Shown piece by piece: positions 1-6,044 of a stretch of DNA of 6,999 nucleotides. The stretch lies in contig JAHEJE010000160.1 in NCBI GenBank assembly GCA_024639035.1, positions 1 through 6,999 of the forward strand, written 5' to 3'. Numbering within the stretch: position 1 is the stretch's first letter; every line of letters begins with the position of its first letter. Made by a program: the position numbers and the translations under genes. Below the pieces are notes generated by a model, which saw only the letters and a list, made by a program, of their open reading frames with translations, made no database searches and was not told where the DNA came from. Origin of the DNA: Alphaproteobacteria bacterium. Its GTDB lineage: Bacteria > Pseudomonadota > Alphaproteobacteria > Rhizobiales > Aestuariivirgaceae.

Positions 1-1
1 C

Positions 2-775
2 CTGGCACTGTTCCGGGCACAGATGCCGGACGACACTGCGGTGACCGTGATCGGCGTCGGGTCAAACCTGCTGGTGCGCGATGGCGGGGTGCCTGGTGTG
101 GTGATCCGGTTGGGGCGCGGATTTGGCAACATAGCGCTGGAAGACGGCTATCGGGTTCGGGCCGGCGCAGCGGTGCCGGATGTCAGGGTGGCGCGGTTTT
201 GTCTGGAAAATGTTATCGGAGGATTAACCTTTCTGAGAGGTATACCCGGCACGATAGGCGGCGCGCTGCGCATGAACGGCGGGGCGTATGGTGGTGAGAC
301 CAAGGACGTGCTGATCGAAGCGCGCGCGGTCGATGGGCAGGGAAACGCAATCGTGCTGTCGAATGCCGACATGAATTACAGCTACCGACATTGCGGCGCG
401 CCCGAGGATCTGATCTTCACCGAGGCGCTGTTTCAGGGCCATGCCGGCGCTGCCGAGCAGATCGCGCAAGAGATGGACTCCATTACCAGCGCCCGCGAGG
501 GGAGCCAGCCGGTCAAGAGCCGGACCGGAGGCTCGACCTTCAAGAATCCTCCGGGCGAGAAATCCTGGCAACTCATAGATGCTGCCGGAATGCGCGGCTT
601 TTCCATTGGAGGTGCACAGGTTTCGGACAAACACTGCAACTTCCTGATCAATGATGGCGGGGCGAGTGCAGCCGACATCGAGACCCTCGGCGAAATGATG
701 CGTCAAAAGGTGAAGGACACCAGCGGTGTCGAGCTGCAGTGGGAGATCAGGCGGATCGGCGTGGCCGAGCGCTGA
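2..775 (+). CDS. murB: UDP-N-acetylenolpyruvoylglucosamine reductase MurB (5'-truncated by window edge)
   Basis: MurB is the cytoplasmic FAD enzyme that reduces UDP-GlcNAc-enolpyruvate to UDP-MurNAc with NADPH, the second committed step of peptidoglycan precursor synthesis. The frame is open from base 2 and runs through the ATG at 23, which is probably internal because coding sequence resembling MurB precedes it. About 257 residues are visible; the usual length is about 300-320, so roughly 50-60 N-terminal residues lie outside the window. Visible motifs are the FAD-binding GVGSNLLVRDGG (nt ~53-88), RGIPGTIGGALRMNGGAYGG (nt ~236-295), YR at 383-388 matching the E. coli Tyr158/Arg159 site, GGSTFKNP with the catalytic serine codon at 533-535, GGAQVSDKHCNFLIN, and the C-terminal WEIRRIG with the probable catalytic Glu at 743-745. 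The GGSTFKNP form is typical of alphaproteobacterial MurB. It stands first in a co-directional block, 18 nt before ddl. No lesion is visible. Identification is firm from the motifs; the true start is not in the window. Confidence 0.96.
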   Translation: MALFRAQMPDDTAVTVIGVGSNLLVRDGGVPGVVIRLGRGFGNIALEDGYRVRAGAAVPDVRVARFCLENVIGGLTFLRGIPGTIGGALRMNGGAYGGETKDVLIEARAVDGQGNAIVLSNADMNYSYRHCGAPEDLIFTEALFQGHAGAAEQIAQEMDSITSAREGSQPVKSRTGGSTFKNPPGEKSWQLIDAAGMRGFSIGGAQVSDKHCNFLINDGGASAADIETLGEMMRQKVKDTSGVELQWEIRRIGVAER

Positions 776-793
776 TACATAGAGGCTATCGGG

Positions 794-1720
794 ATGATGG
801 ATCCTAAGCATACCCGCGTTGCGGTTTTGATGGGCGGCTGGTCGGCCGAGCGCGAGGTTTCGCTGAGTTCCGGCCGCGATTGCGCCCAGGCGCTGCGCCG
901 TTGTGGTTTCGATGCGACCGAAATCGATGTTCAGCGCAATATCGCATCTGTTCTTGATGATTTTCGTCCCGATGTGGCGTTCAACGCCCTGCATGGCAAA
1001 TGGGGCGAGGATGGAAACGTTCAGGGCCTGCTGGAAACCCTGCAAATTCCCTATACCCATTCAGGCGTTCTGGCCTCGGCGCTGGCGATGGACAAACAGC
1101 GCTCCAAGGCGGTTTTTCGCGAGGCGGGCATCCCATTGGCCGAGAGCAAGGTCGTCGATATCGAGCGGGCTGCATCGGAACATCCGATGCCGTTGCCCTA
1201 TGTCGTCAAGCCGGTTGCCGAGGGGTCGAGCTTCGGGGTTCACATTCTGGATCAGAACGCCAACGGGCCGGCCACGACCATTCTCGATGAGCGCGCCTAT
1301 TTCGGTGACAAGGTGATGGTCGAACGGTTCATACCCGGCAAGGAACTAACCTGCGCAGTGATGGGTGGGGTGGCACTCGGGGTCATCGACATTCAGCCGG
1401 CCTCGGGCTGGTACGACTATCATGCGAAATATGGCGATGGCGGTTCGGTGCATGTGCTGCCGGCCGAGGTGCCGTCGGATGTCTACCGCAACGTGCAGCG
1501 CTTTGCGCTGCTGGCGCACGAAGCGCTTGGCTGTCGCGGCGTTTCACGGGCCGACTTTCGCTACGATGAGCGTGGCGACGGAGAGCTGATCCTGCTTGAG
1601 GTGAATACCCAACCGGGCATGACGCCGACGTCGCTGGTGCCCGAACTGGCCGAGCATGCAGGGCATGATTTCGAAGAACTGGTGAAATGGATGGTCGAAG
1701 ATGCTTCGTGTAACCGGTGA
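794..1720 (+). CDS. ddl: D-alanine--D-alanine ligase
   Basis: This cytoplasmic ATP-grasp ligase joins two D-alanines into the dipeptide that MurF adds to the UDP-MurNAc tripeptide. The 308-residue length is normal for the DdlB type found in dcw clusters. In order it shows GGWSAEREVSLSSG near residues 14-27 (Glu19 matching E. coli Glu15), HGKWGEDGNVQG, the ATP-grasp segment KPVAEGSSFGV (Ser145/Ser146), the omega-loop WYDYHAKY at 206-213 (Lys212 and Tyr213 matching E. coli Lys215 and Tyr216), and LLEVNTQPGMTPTSL with the metal-binding Glu and Asn. The omega-loop tyrosine points to a D-Ala-D-Ala ligase rather than a VanA-like D-Ala-D-Lac ligase. AGAGG at 781-785 lies 8 nt before the ATG at 794; a second in-frame ATG at 797 is possible and changes one residue. 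The 3' end overlaps the longest ftsQ frame by 20 nt, suggesting translational coupling. Whether the genome has another ddl copy cannot be seen. Confidence 0.97.
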   Translation: MMDPKHTRVAVLMGGWSAEREVSLSSGRDCAQALRRCGFDATEIDVQRNIASVLDDFRPDVAFNALHGKWGEDGNVQGLLETLQIPYTHSGVLASALAMDKQRSKAVFREAGIPLAESKVVDIERAASEHPMPLPYVVKPVAEGSSFGVHILDQNANGPATTILDERAYFGDKVMVERFIPGKELTCAVMGGVALGVIDIQPASGWYDYHAKYGDGGSVHVLPAEVPSDVYRNVQRFALLAHEALGCRGVSRADFRYDERGDGELILLEVNTQPGMTPTSLVPELAEHAGHDFEELVKWMVEDASCNR

Positions 1721-2570
1721 CGCACATGACATGGCGGACGGTGACGATACTGCCGATGCGCCGTTGGTTTCGACGCGGCGGCCAAATGCGCTCTCGGGCA
1801 CCCTGGCGCGGTTCGGCGCGGTGTCGTTTCTGGCGCTGACGATACTGCATGGCCTGGAAACCGGCGGCCACCTGCAGGATCCGCGCAATCCGCTGTACGG
1901 CATCAGCGGCAATGTTGCCGGATACTTCGGCTATGCGGCGCGCGATATCGCGATTGCCGGGCTGGAGCATCAAACTGCCAATGCCGTGCTGTCGGTGATC
2001 GGGGTGCGGCCGGATAGCCCGTTAGTGTTTTTCGATGCCACCAGAGCCAAGCGGATTCTTGAAAATGTCGATTGGGTCGAACAGGCCAGCGTGCGGCGGC
2101 TGCACCCCAATCGGCTGGAAATCGAGGTCGTCGAACGCAAGCCCTATGCGGTGTGGCAGCGCGGCGGGGCGCACTACGTCATCGATCGCACCGGTGTGGC
2201 CCTCAGCACCCTGTCGGCAAGCGACCATGGCGATCTGATGATCGTCACCGGGGAAGGGGCCAATGAAGGGGTTTTTGAACTCGTTAACCATCTGGAAGAC
2301 TATCAGCGGTTACACTCGCAGGTGAAGGCCGCTGCGCGGGTGGGACAAAGGCGCTGGACGCTGTATCTGCACAGTGGGGTGAAGGTGGCGCTGCCGGAAC
2401 ACGGCATCGCGCCGGCGCTGGCCAAACTGGATGCGTTGCAACGGCAGTACGGTGTCCTGGAGAAGGCCGTGACGCTGATCGACCTCAGGTTGCAGGACCG
2501 AGTGGCGATCCGGCTTGAGAACGAAGAAGAGGTAGCGGACAAGCCGTTACAGGTGAGCAGTTGGCAATGA
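1701..2570 (+). CDS. ftsQ: Cell division protein FtsQ
   Basis: FtsQ is a bitopic inner-membrane protein that connects early cytoplasmic divisome proteins to the periplasmic FtsB/FtsL and FtsW/FtsI septal synthesis machinery. The frame gives 289 residues. A cytoplasmic tail of about 34 residues is followed by one short hydrophobic segment (about residues 35-52, FGAVSFLALTILHGL) and then GGHL, a sequence often seen after the membrane segment in alphaproteobacterial FtsQ. A POTRA domain follows (about 82-150), with SPLVFFDATRAKRILENV, WVEQASVRRLHPNRLEIEV and ERKPYAVWQ, the clearest family signature here. The rest is the FtsQ beta domain. The start is uncertain. ATG 1701 lies inside the end of ddl behind only a weak purine stretch, while in-frame ATG 1731 has GGTGA 10 nt upstream and would give 279 residues; neither choice affects the membrane segment. 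The last residues after about 265 look poorly conserved. The position between ddl and ftsA supports the call. Confidence 0.95.
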   Translation: MLRVTGDAHDMADGDDTADAPLVSTRRPNALSGTLARFGAVSFLALTILHGLETGGHLQDPRNPLYGISGNVAGYFGYAARDIAIAGLEHQTANAVLSVIGVRPDSPLVFFDATRAKRILENVDWVEQASVRRLHPNRLEIEVVERKPYAVWQRGGAHYVIDRTGVALSTLSASDHGDLMIVTGEGANEGVFELVNHLEDYQRLHSQVKAAARVGQRRWTLYLHSGVKVALPEHGIAPALAKLDALQRQYGVLEKAVTLIDLRLQDRVAIRLENEEEVADKPLQVSSWQ

Positions 2571-2598
2571 CTTGAGCGTTGCCGTCAGTTGAGTGGGT

Positions 2599-2604
2599 AA
2601 AGAG
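2599..2604 (+). promoter_or_regulatory. Ribosome binding site choosing the ftsA start
   Basis: AAAGAG ends 6 nt before the ATG at 2611. An in-frame GTG at 2593 would add six residues but has no comparable purine-rich site at the right distance, so ATG 2611 is preferred. The site partly overlaps a GAGTC motif (2602-2606). Confidence 0.6.
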
Positions 2605-2610
2605 TCTGAC

Positions 2611-3930
2611 ATGAATGTGGTTCCGCTGAACCGCCCCCGAAACAAGTCGCGGGGCCACCAATCCGAAAAATCGCAAGTCGTGGCGGCTCTCGACGTCGGC
2701 AGCAGCAAGATCTGCTGCGTCATCGGCAAGAGCGATGTGGCCCGCCGCAGGATCGATGCGGGGCGCTCGGAGATAAAGATCCTGGGGATCGGGCACCACG
2801 CCTCGCGCGGCGTGCGCAATGGTGTGGTCACCAACATTGACGAGGCCGAGCGGGCGATCAGGCTCGCGGTGGATGCCGCCGAGCGCATGGCCGGCGAAAC
2901 GCTGTCGCAGGTTTATGTCAACGTATCGGGTGGCCGGCCGAAGTGCGAGGTCTATCGCGCCAGCACGGACGTCGGCGGCGGCACCGTGACCGCCCATCAT
3001 ATGCACCAGGCGACCGACCTGGCGATGCAGAAGATCAAGGCCGGCAAGCGATTGGTGCTGCATGCAACGCCAATCCAGTTCGATCTCGACGATGCCAAGG
3101 GGGTTCGCGAACCTCAGGGCATGTTCGGCGAGACACTTTCGGTCATCCTCAACGCGGTCACGGTCGAACCGGGCTCGCTGCGCAACCTGCAGCAGGTTGT
3201 CGAGAAGTGCCACCTGTCGGTTGCCGGCTATGTCATGGCGCCTTACGCGGCCGGACGCTCGGCGCTGGTGGAGGATGAGTTGACCCTTGGCGTGACCTTC
3301 ATCGATCTCGGCGGCGCGACGACCAGTCTTTCGGTGTTTGCCGAGAGCAGCCTGCTCTATGCCGATGTGCTGCCGGTCGGCGGCAATCACATCACCAGCG
3401 ACATCGCCTGCGGCTTGTCGACGACCATGGCGCATGCCGAACGCCTGAAAACACTGTCGGGCAGCGTGCTGCCGTCGCTGTGCCGGGACGACGGGGCGAT
3501 TTCGGTGCCGTTGCTCGGCGAGACCGGCACCGACACGGTTCACCGCATACCGCGGGCCCAGCTCAATGACATCATCAGGCCGCGGGTTGAGGAAATCTTC
3601 GAATTGGTGCGCGACCGGCTGGCGGCCAACCGCGACGGGCGGCGGGCCGGCAGGCGGATCGTCCTGTCCGGCGGGGCCAGCCAGCTTACCGGCATCCGCG
3701 AAACGGCGGGCCATATCCTCGGCAGCCATGTCAGGCTGGCCAAGCCGCACGGCCTGGCAGCGATGCCCGACATGATGCGCGGGCCGGGTTTCTGCGTTGC
3801 CGCAGGGCTGCTCAAGTATGCCGTCAATCCCGACGTGCGGACCCTGGAGTTGCCGCAAATCAGTAGCGGATATGGCACAAGTGCAGGGTGCTTCAGCCGG
3901 ATGGGGCGCTGGATTAAAGAAAGTTTTTAG
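2611..3930 (+). CDS. ftsA: Cell division protein FtsA
   Basis: FtsA is the actin-like ATP-binding protein that ties FtsZ filaments to the inner face of the cytoplasmic membrane and recruits later divisome proteins. From ATG 2611 it has 439 residues, in the range of alphaproteobacterial FtsA, which carries a basic N-terminal extension (here about 24 residues, rich in Arg, Lys and Asn) before the actin fold. Actin-type nucleotide motifs are visible: phosphate-1 ALDVGSSKICCVIGK with Asp28, phosphate-2 FIDLGGATTSLS at about 230-241, and adenosine IVLSGGASQLTG at about 350-361. The segment RGVRNGVVTNIDEAERAIR, followed by the predicted 1C domain, is typical of FtsA and sets it apart from MreB and DnaK. 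The C-terminus GCFSRMGRWIKESF (426-439) is the amphipathic membrane-targeting helix. The gene lies 40 nt after ftsQ with no obvious terminator between, so co-transcription is likely, and it is followed by an intrinsic terminator before ftsZ. Confidence 0.97.
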   Translation: MNVVPLNRPRNKSRGHQSEKSQVVAALDVGSSKICCVIGKSDVARRRIDAGRSEIKILGIGHHASRGVRNGVVTNIDEAERAIRLAVDAAERMAGETLSQVYVNVSGGRPKCEVYRASTDVGGGTVTAHHMHQATDLAMQKIKAGKRLVLHATPIQFDLDDAKGVREPQGMFGETLSVILNAVTVEPGSLRNLQQVVEKCHLSVAGYVMAPYAAGRSALVEDELTLGVTFIDLGGATTSLSVFAESSLLYADVLPVGGNHITSDIACGLSTTMAHAERLKTLSGSVLPSLCRDDGAISVPLLGETGTDTVHRIPRAQLNDIIRPRVEEIFELVRDRLAANRDGRRAGRRIVLSGGASQLTGIRETAGHILGSHVRLAKPHGLAAMPDMMRGPGFCVAAGLLKYAVNPDVRTLELPQISSGYGTSAGCFSRMGRWIKESF

Positions 3931-3972
3931 TTTTTTGGTTGCGGCGGACCCTGAAGGGCTCGCTTAAGGGAG

Positions 3973-4007
3973 AGGTGGTGTTTCCGGGGATGGGACACCA
4001 CCTTTTT
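3973..4007 (+). terminator. Intrinsic terminator after ftsA
   Basis: A perfect 9-bp inverted repeat, AGGTGGTGT (3973-3981) and ACACCACCT (3995-4003), runs directly into TTTT (4004-4007), making TTTTT with the last stem base. Two G-T pairs and one C-G pair (3982-3984 with 3992-3994) can extend the stem inward to 12 bp with a 7-nt loop. It lies 42 nt after the ftsA stop. It probably ends or attenuates the murB-ftsA transcript and separates it from ftsZ. Read-through cannot be judged from sequence. Confidence 0.8.
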
Positions 4008-4019
4008 CTATTGCAAACA

Positions 4020-4093
4020 GACTCTTGACGGCACTTTTTGCCTTCTGAATGTAAGTCCTGAATCACCGAACCCACGGCAAAGACACTGGATTC
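4020..4093. promoter_or_regulatory. Cluster of three GANTC (CcrM-type) methylation sites
   Basis: GACTC (4020-4024), GAATC (4060-4064) and GATTC (4089-4093) lie within 74 bp upstream of ftsZ. Two more, at 4234-4238 and 4290-4294, lie in the first ftsZ codons. In alphaproteobacteria GANTC is methylated by CcrM and read at promoters by GcrA; ftsZ of Caulobacter is a known CcrM-dependent gene. Control of this ftsZ by methylation is inferred. A TTGACG at 4025-4030 directly abuts the first site and could serve as a -35 element, but no convincing -10 lies 16-18 bp downstream. Confidence 0.5.
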
Positions 4094-4125
4094 GTTAAAA
4101 AAAACACTGCGCCGGTAAGGTGGCG

Positions 4126-4140
4126 TTAACCTTTTGTTAT
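4126..4140 (+). promoter_or_regulatory. Probable CtrA binding site upstream of ftsZ
   Basis: TTAACCTTTTGTTAT matches the CtrA consensus TTAA-N7-TTAA at 7 of 8 defined bases, with the exact 7-bp spacing. The first half has the common TTAACC form. It lies 47 nt before the ftsZ start. CtrA is the cell-cycle response regulator of alphaproteobacteria and is known to bind the ftsZ promoter in Caulobacter. Binding here is inferred from the sequence and position. Confidence 0.6.
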
Positions 4141-4161
4141 CTTTTCGGCAATCAATATGAA
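4134..4161 (+). promoter_or_regulatory. Possible ftsZ promoter overlapping the CtrA site
   Basis: A weak -35 TTGTTA (4134-4139) and -10 TATGAA (4156-4161), each matching 4 of 6 consensus bases, are separated by 16 bp. The -35 lies inside the CtrA box, the arrangement seen at many CtrA-controlled promoters. The transcript would start near 4168, giving a leader of about 20 nt. Other start sites further upstream in 4008-4125 are possible. Confidence 0.35.
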
Positions 4162-4187
4162 TGCGAGGTAAATAACGGACGTCGAAC

Positions 4188-5882
4188 ATGACCATAAATC
4201 TTACTGTGCCGAACCTGGCAGAACTCAAGCCGCGAATCACCGTTATCGGGGTTGGGGGCGCGGGTGGCAATGCCGTCACGAACATGATCGAATCACACCT
4301 CGAGGGGGTGGAATTCGTGGTTGCCAACACCGATGCGCAAGCATTGGCGCAGAGCGCGACCGAGCGTCGGATCCAGATGGGAACCGCTTTGACCCAGGGT
4401 CTGGGGGCCGGGTCACAGCCGCAAGTCGGGGCCGGAGCCGCCGAGGAGGCGCTGCCGGAGATCATGGATCAGCTTGCGGGCGCTCATATGGTCTTCATTA
4501 CCGCCGGGATGGGCGGGGGGACCGGCACAGGGGCTGCGCCGGTTATCGCTCGTGCTGCCAAGGAGCAGGGCATCCTGACAGTCGGGGTGGTCACCAAACC
4601 GTTCCATTTCGAAGGACAAAAACGACTGTTGACCGCAGAGCGCGGTATCGAGCAACTGGCCAAGCATGTCGATACGCTGATCGTCATCCCGAACCAGAAC
4701 CTGTTCCGGGTGGCCAACGAGAAGACGACCTTTGCGGCCGCTTTTGCGATGGCCGACCAGGTGCTCTATTCCGGCGTCGCCAGCATTACCGAGCTGATGA
4801 CCAAGGACGGACTGATCAATCTCGACTTTGCCGATGTTCGCGCCATCATGAGCGAAATGGGCAAGGCGATGATGGGCACCGGCGAGGCATCCGGCGAAAA
4901 ACGTGCCATTGAAGCCGCCGAAGCGGCAATTTCCAATCCGTTGCTCGACGATGTATCGATGCGCGGGGCGCGCGGACTTTTGATCTCGATCTCCGGCGGT
5001 CCCGATCTGACGCTTTACGAGGTCGATGAGGCGGCAACCCGGATTCGCGAGGAAGTCGATCCGGAAGCGAACATCATTCTCGGGGCCACATTCGATGAGA
5101 CCCTGGACGGCACGATGCGGGTTTCGGTGGTGGCGACCGGCCTGGCAATCGAGGACGTGGTCGATCTCGACGGCGAACTCGATGACGACATGGATGAAGC
5201 CTCGACGCGATCGGTCTACGGATATGCCGGCGCCGGGCCGATCTCTCCGGCGCCGATGGCCGACCGGCCTGCGGCGATGCAGGAGGCTCCGGCCCAGACC
5301 GTCGAGGAGCCTAAATTTGTCGAACACCTCGAGGTCGCAGAAAGCACTGTGGTTGCCGAGGACCCTGTGGCCGAGGAAGCGCCAGCTGCCACAGATGTTA
5401 TGCTGGCGGAGGCAGGCACTGTCGACGAAACCAGTTACGGAAACGAGGATGAGCCTGAGCTTGCAGCGCCGGCAGCGCCGCGAATTCAGACCGAAACGAA
5501 AGCTGCTCCGCGCATTCCCGATCCTGAGGATTTCCCGCCGATTGCCCAGCAACAGTTTGCGGCGCGTGGCAAGGAAATCGGCGAAATTGCCGAACATTCG
5601 CACAAGAAACAGCGCAAAAGTCTGCTCGAACGGCTTGCCAGCGTCGGCCTCGGCCGCCGCGACGAACCGATTGCGCCGACGGAGCTCGACAAGCCGTCCA
5701 ACGAGCCGCGGATTGTCGAGCCGAGCAAGCCTACGGCCGCTGCAGAGCCGGTACCGGAAAAAACTCAAACCCAACAGCCCGAAGCGGCAGAGAACGTGCA
5801 CAAGCTGACACCGCAGATCGATCCTGAACTCGATGACGAAGATCTGGAAATTCCAGCGTTCCTGCGGCGCCAGGCCAACTAA
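4188..5882 (+). CDS. ftsZ: Cell division protein FtsZ
   Basis: FtsZ is the tubulin-like GTPase that polymerises into the cytoplasmic Z ring and sets the division site. The protein has 564 residues. The N-terminus MTINLTVPNLAELKPR is typical of alphaproteobacteria and supports ATG 4188; the in-frame ATG at 4161 meets a stop four codons later. The GTP-binding elements are GVGGAGGNAV (21-30), NTDAQAL, and the tubulin signature GGGTGTG (109-115). The T7 synergy loop NLDFADVR carries Asp213 and Asp216, matching E. coli Asp209 and Asp212. The globular core ends near VVATGLAIE at about 320. A linker of roughly 230 residues follows, rich in Ala, Pro and Glu and probably disordered. The C-terminal peptide LEIPAFLRRQAN (553-564) is the docking site for FtsA and other partners. 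The Shine-Dalgarno sequence is weak: GGAC at 4177-4180 is well spaced, whereas the better GAGG at 4165-4168 is too far upstream. Terminators on both sides indicate a single-gene unit. Confidence 0.99.
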   Translation: MTINLTVPNLAELKPRITVIGVGGAGGNAVTNMIESHLEGVEFVVANTDAQALAQSATERRIQMGTALTQGLGAGSQPQVGAGAAEEALPEIMDQLAGAHMVFITAGMGGGTGTGAAPVIARAAKEQGILTVGVVTKPFHFEGQKRLLTAERGIEQLAKHVDTLIVIPNQNLFRVANEKTTFAAAFAMADQVLYSGVASITELMTKDGLINLDFADVRAIMSEMGKAMMGTGEASGEKRAIEAAEAAISNPLLDDVSMRGARGLLISISGGPDLTLYEVDEAATRIREEVDPEANIILGATFDETLDGTMRVSVVATGLAIEDVVDLDGELDDDMDEASTRSVYGYAGAGPISPAPMADRPAAMQEAPAQTVEEPKFVEHLEVAESTVVAEDPVAEEAPAATDVMLAEAGTVDETSYGNEDEPELAAPAAPRIQTETKAAPRIPDPEDFPPIAQQQFAARGKEIGEIAEHSHKKQRKSLLERLASVGLGRRDEPIAPTELDKPSNEPRIVEPSKPTAAAEPVPEKTQTQQPEAAENVHKLTPQIDPELDDEDLEIPAFLRRQAN

Positions 5883-5902
5883 CGGCTGAAATTGACGAAC
5901 TG

Positions 5903-5943
5903 GCAGACCCGGCGGTCACAATTCCGCCGGGTTTGCTGCTTTT
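5903..5943 (+). terminator. Strong intrinsic terminator after ftsZ
   Basis: The perfect 9-bp repeat ACCCGGCGG (5907-5915) and CCGCCGGGT (5924-5932) encloses an 8-nt loop. The stem extends outward through 5903-5906 with 5933-5936 to 13 bp with one G-T pair. The stretch TGC and then TTTT (5940-5943) follows. The hairpin starts 20 nt after the ftsZ stop, so the ftsZ transcript most likely ends here, before bamD. Confidence 0.85.
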
Positions 5944-6044
5944 ATCAGCCCATGTGCACAAGTAAGGTGGCCGCCGCGTGGGCGATACGCTAAAAGCAGT
6001 GCGGAACGCCACTGCAAGTGGTCATTGAGTCAGGACAGCAAGAC
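5944..6044 (+). promoter_or_regulatory. bamD upstream region and leader
   Basis: This short non-coding stretch must hold the bamD promoter if the preceding terminator is efficient. No clear -35/-10 pair was found; TAAAAG (5991-5996) and TACGCT (5986-5991) are weak -10 candidates without a convincing -35. Two mutually exclusive small hairpins are possible: GCAGTG (5996-6001) with CACTGC (6010-6015), and CCACT (6009-6013) with AGTGG (6017-6021). A GAGTC motif lies at 6027-6031. AGGA at 6032-6035, 9 nt before the ATG at 6045, is the probable Shine-Dalgarno sequence and favours that start over the in-frame GTG at 6018. No remnant of another gene is seen. Confidence 0.4.

Noticed and set aside
224..1060. 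A 278-codon open frame on the - strand across murB and ddl.
   Set aside because: It spans two well-identified genes and their junction, with no recognisable domain; it is a product of base composition.
2593..2610. GTG start giving FtsA six more residues.
   Set aside because: No suitable ribosome binding site precedes it, whereas AAAGAG is well placed for the ATG at 2611.
2485..3858. A 457-codon open frame on the - strand opposite ftsA.
   Set aside because: It lies entirely over ftsA and the end of ftsQ, its translation resembles no family I recognise, and long antisense frames are expected opposite GC-rich genes with strong third-position bias.
4095..4109. A second CtrA-like site starting with TTAA at 4095.
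   Set aside because: The second half-site at the required spacing is ACTG, so only one half matches.
4413..5801. A 462-codon open frame on the - strand opposite ftsZ.
   Set aside because: It mirrors ftsZ in a complementary frame, has low-complexity Arg/Leu-rich translation and no recognisable motif, and would run through a gene whose identity is certain.
5026..5808. A 260-codon + strand frame within the 3' part of ftsZ.
   Set aside because: It is an alternative-frame shadow of the FtsZ linker with an extreme Arg/Ser/Pro composition. FtsZ continues in its own frame to its conserved C-terminal peptide.
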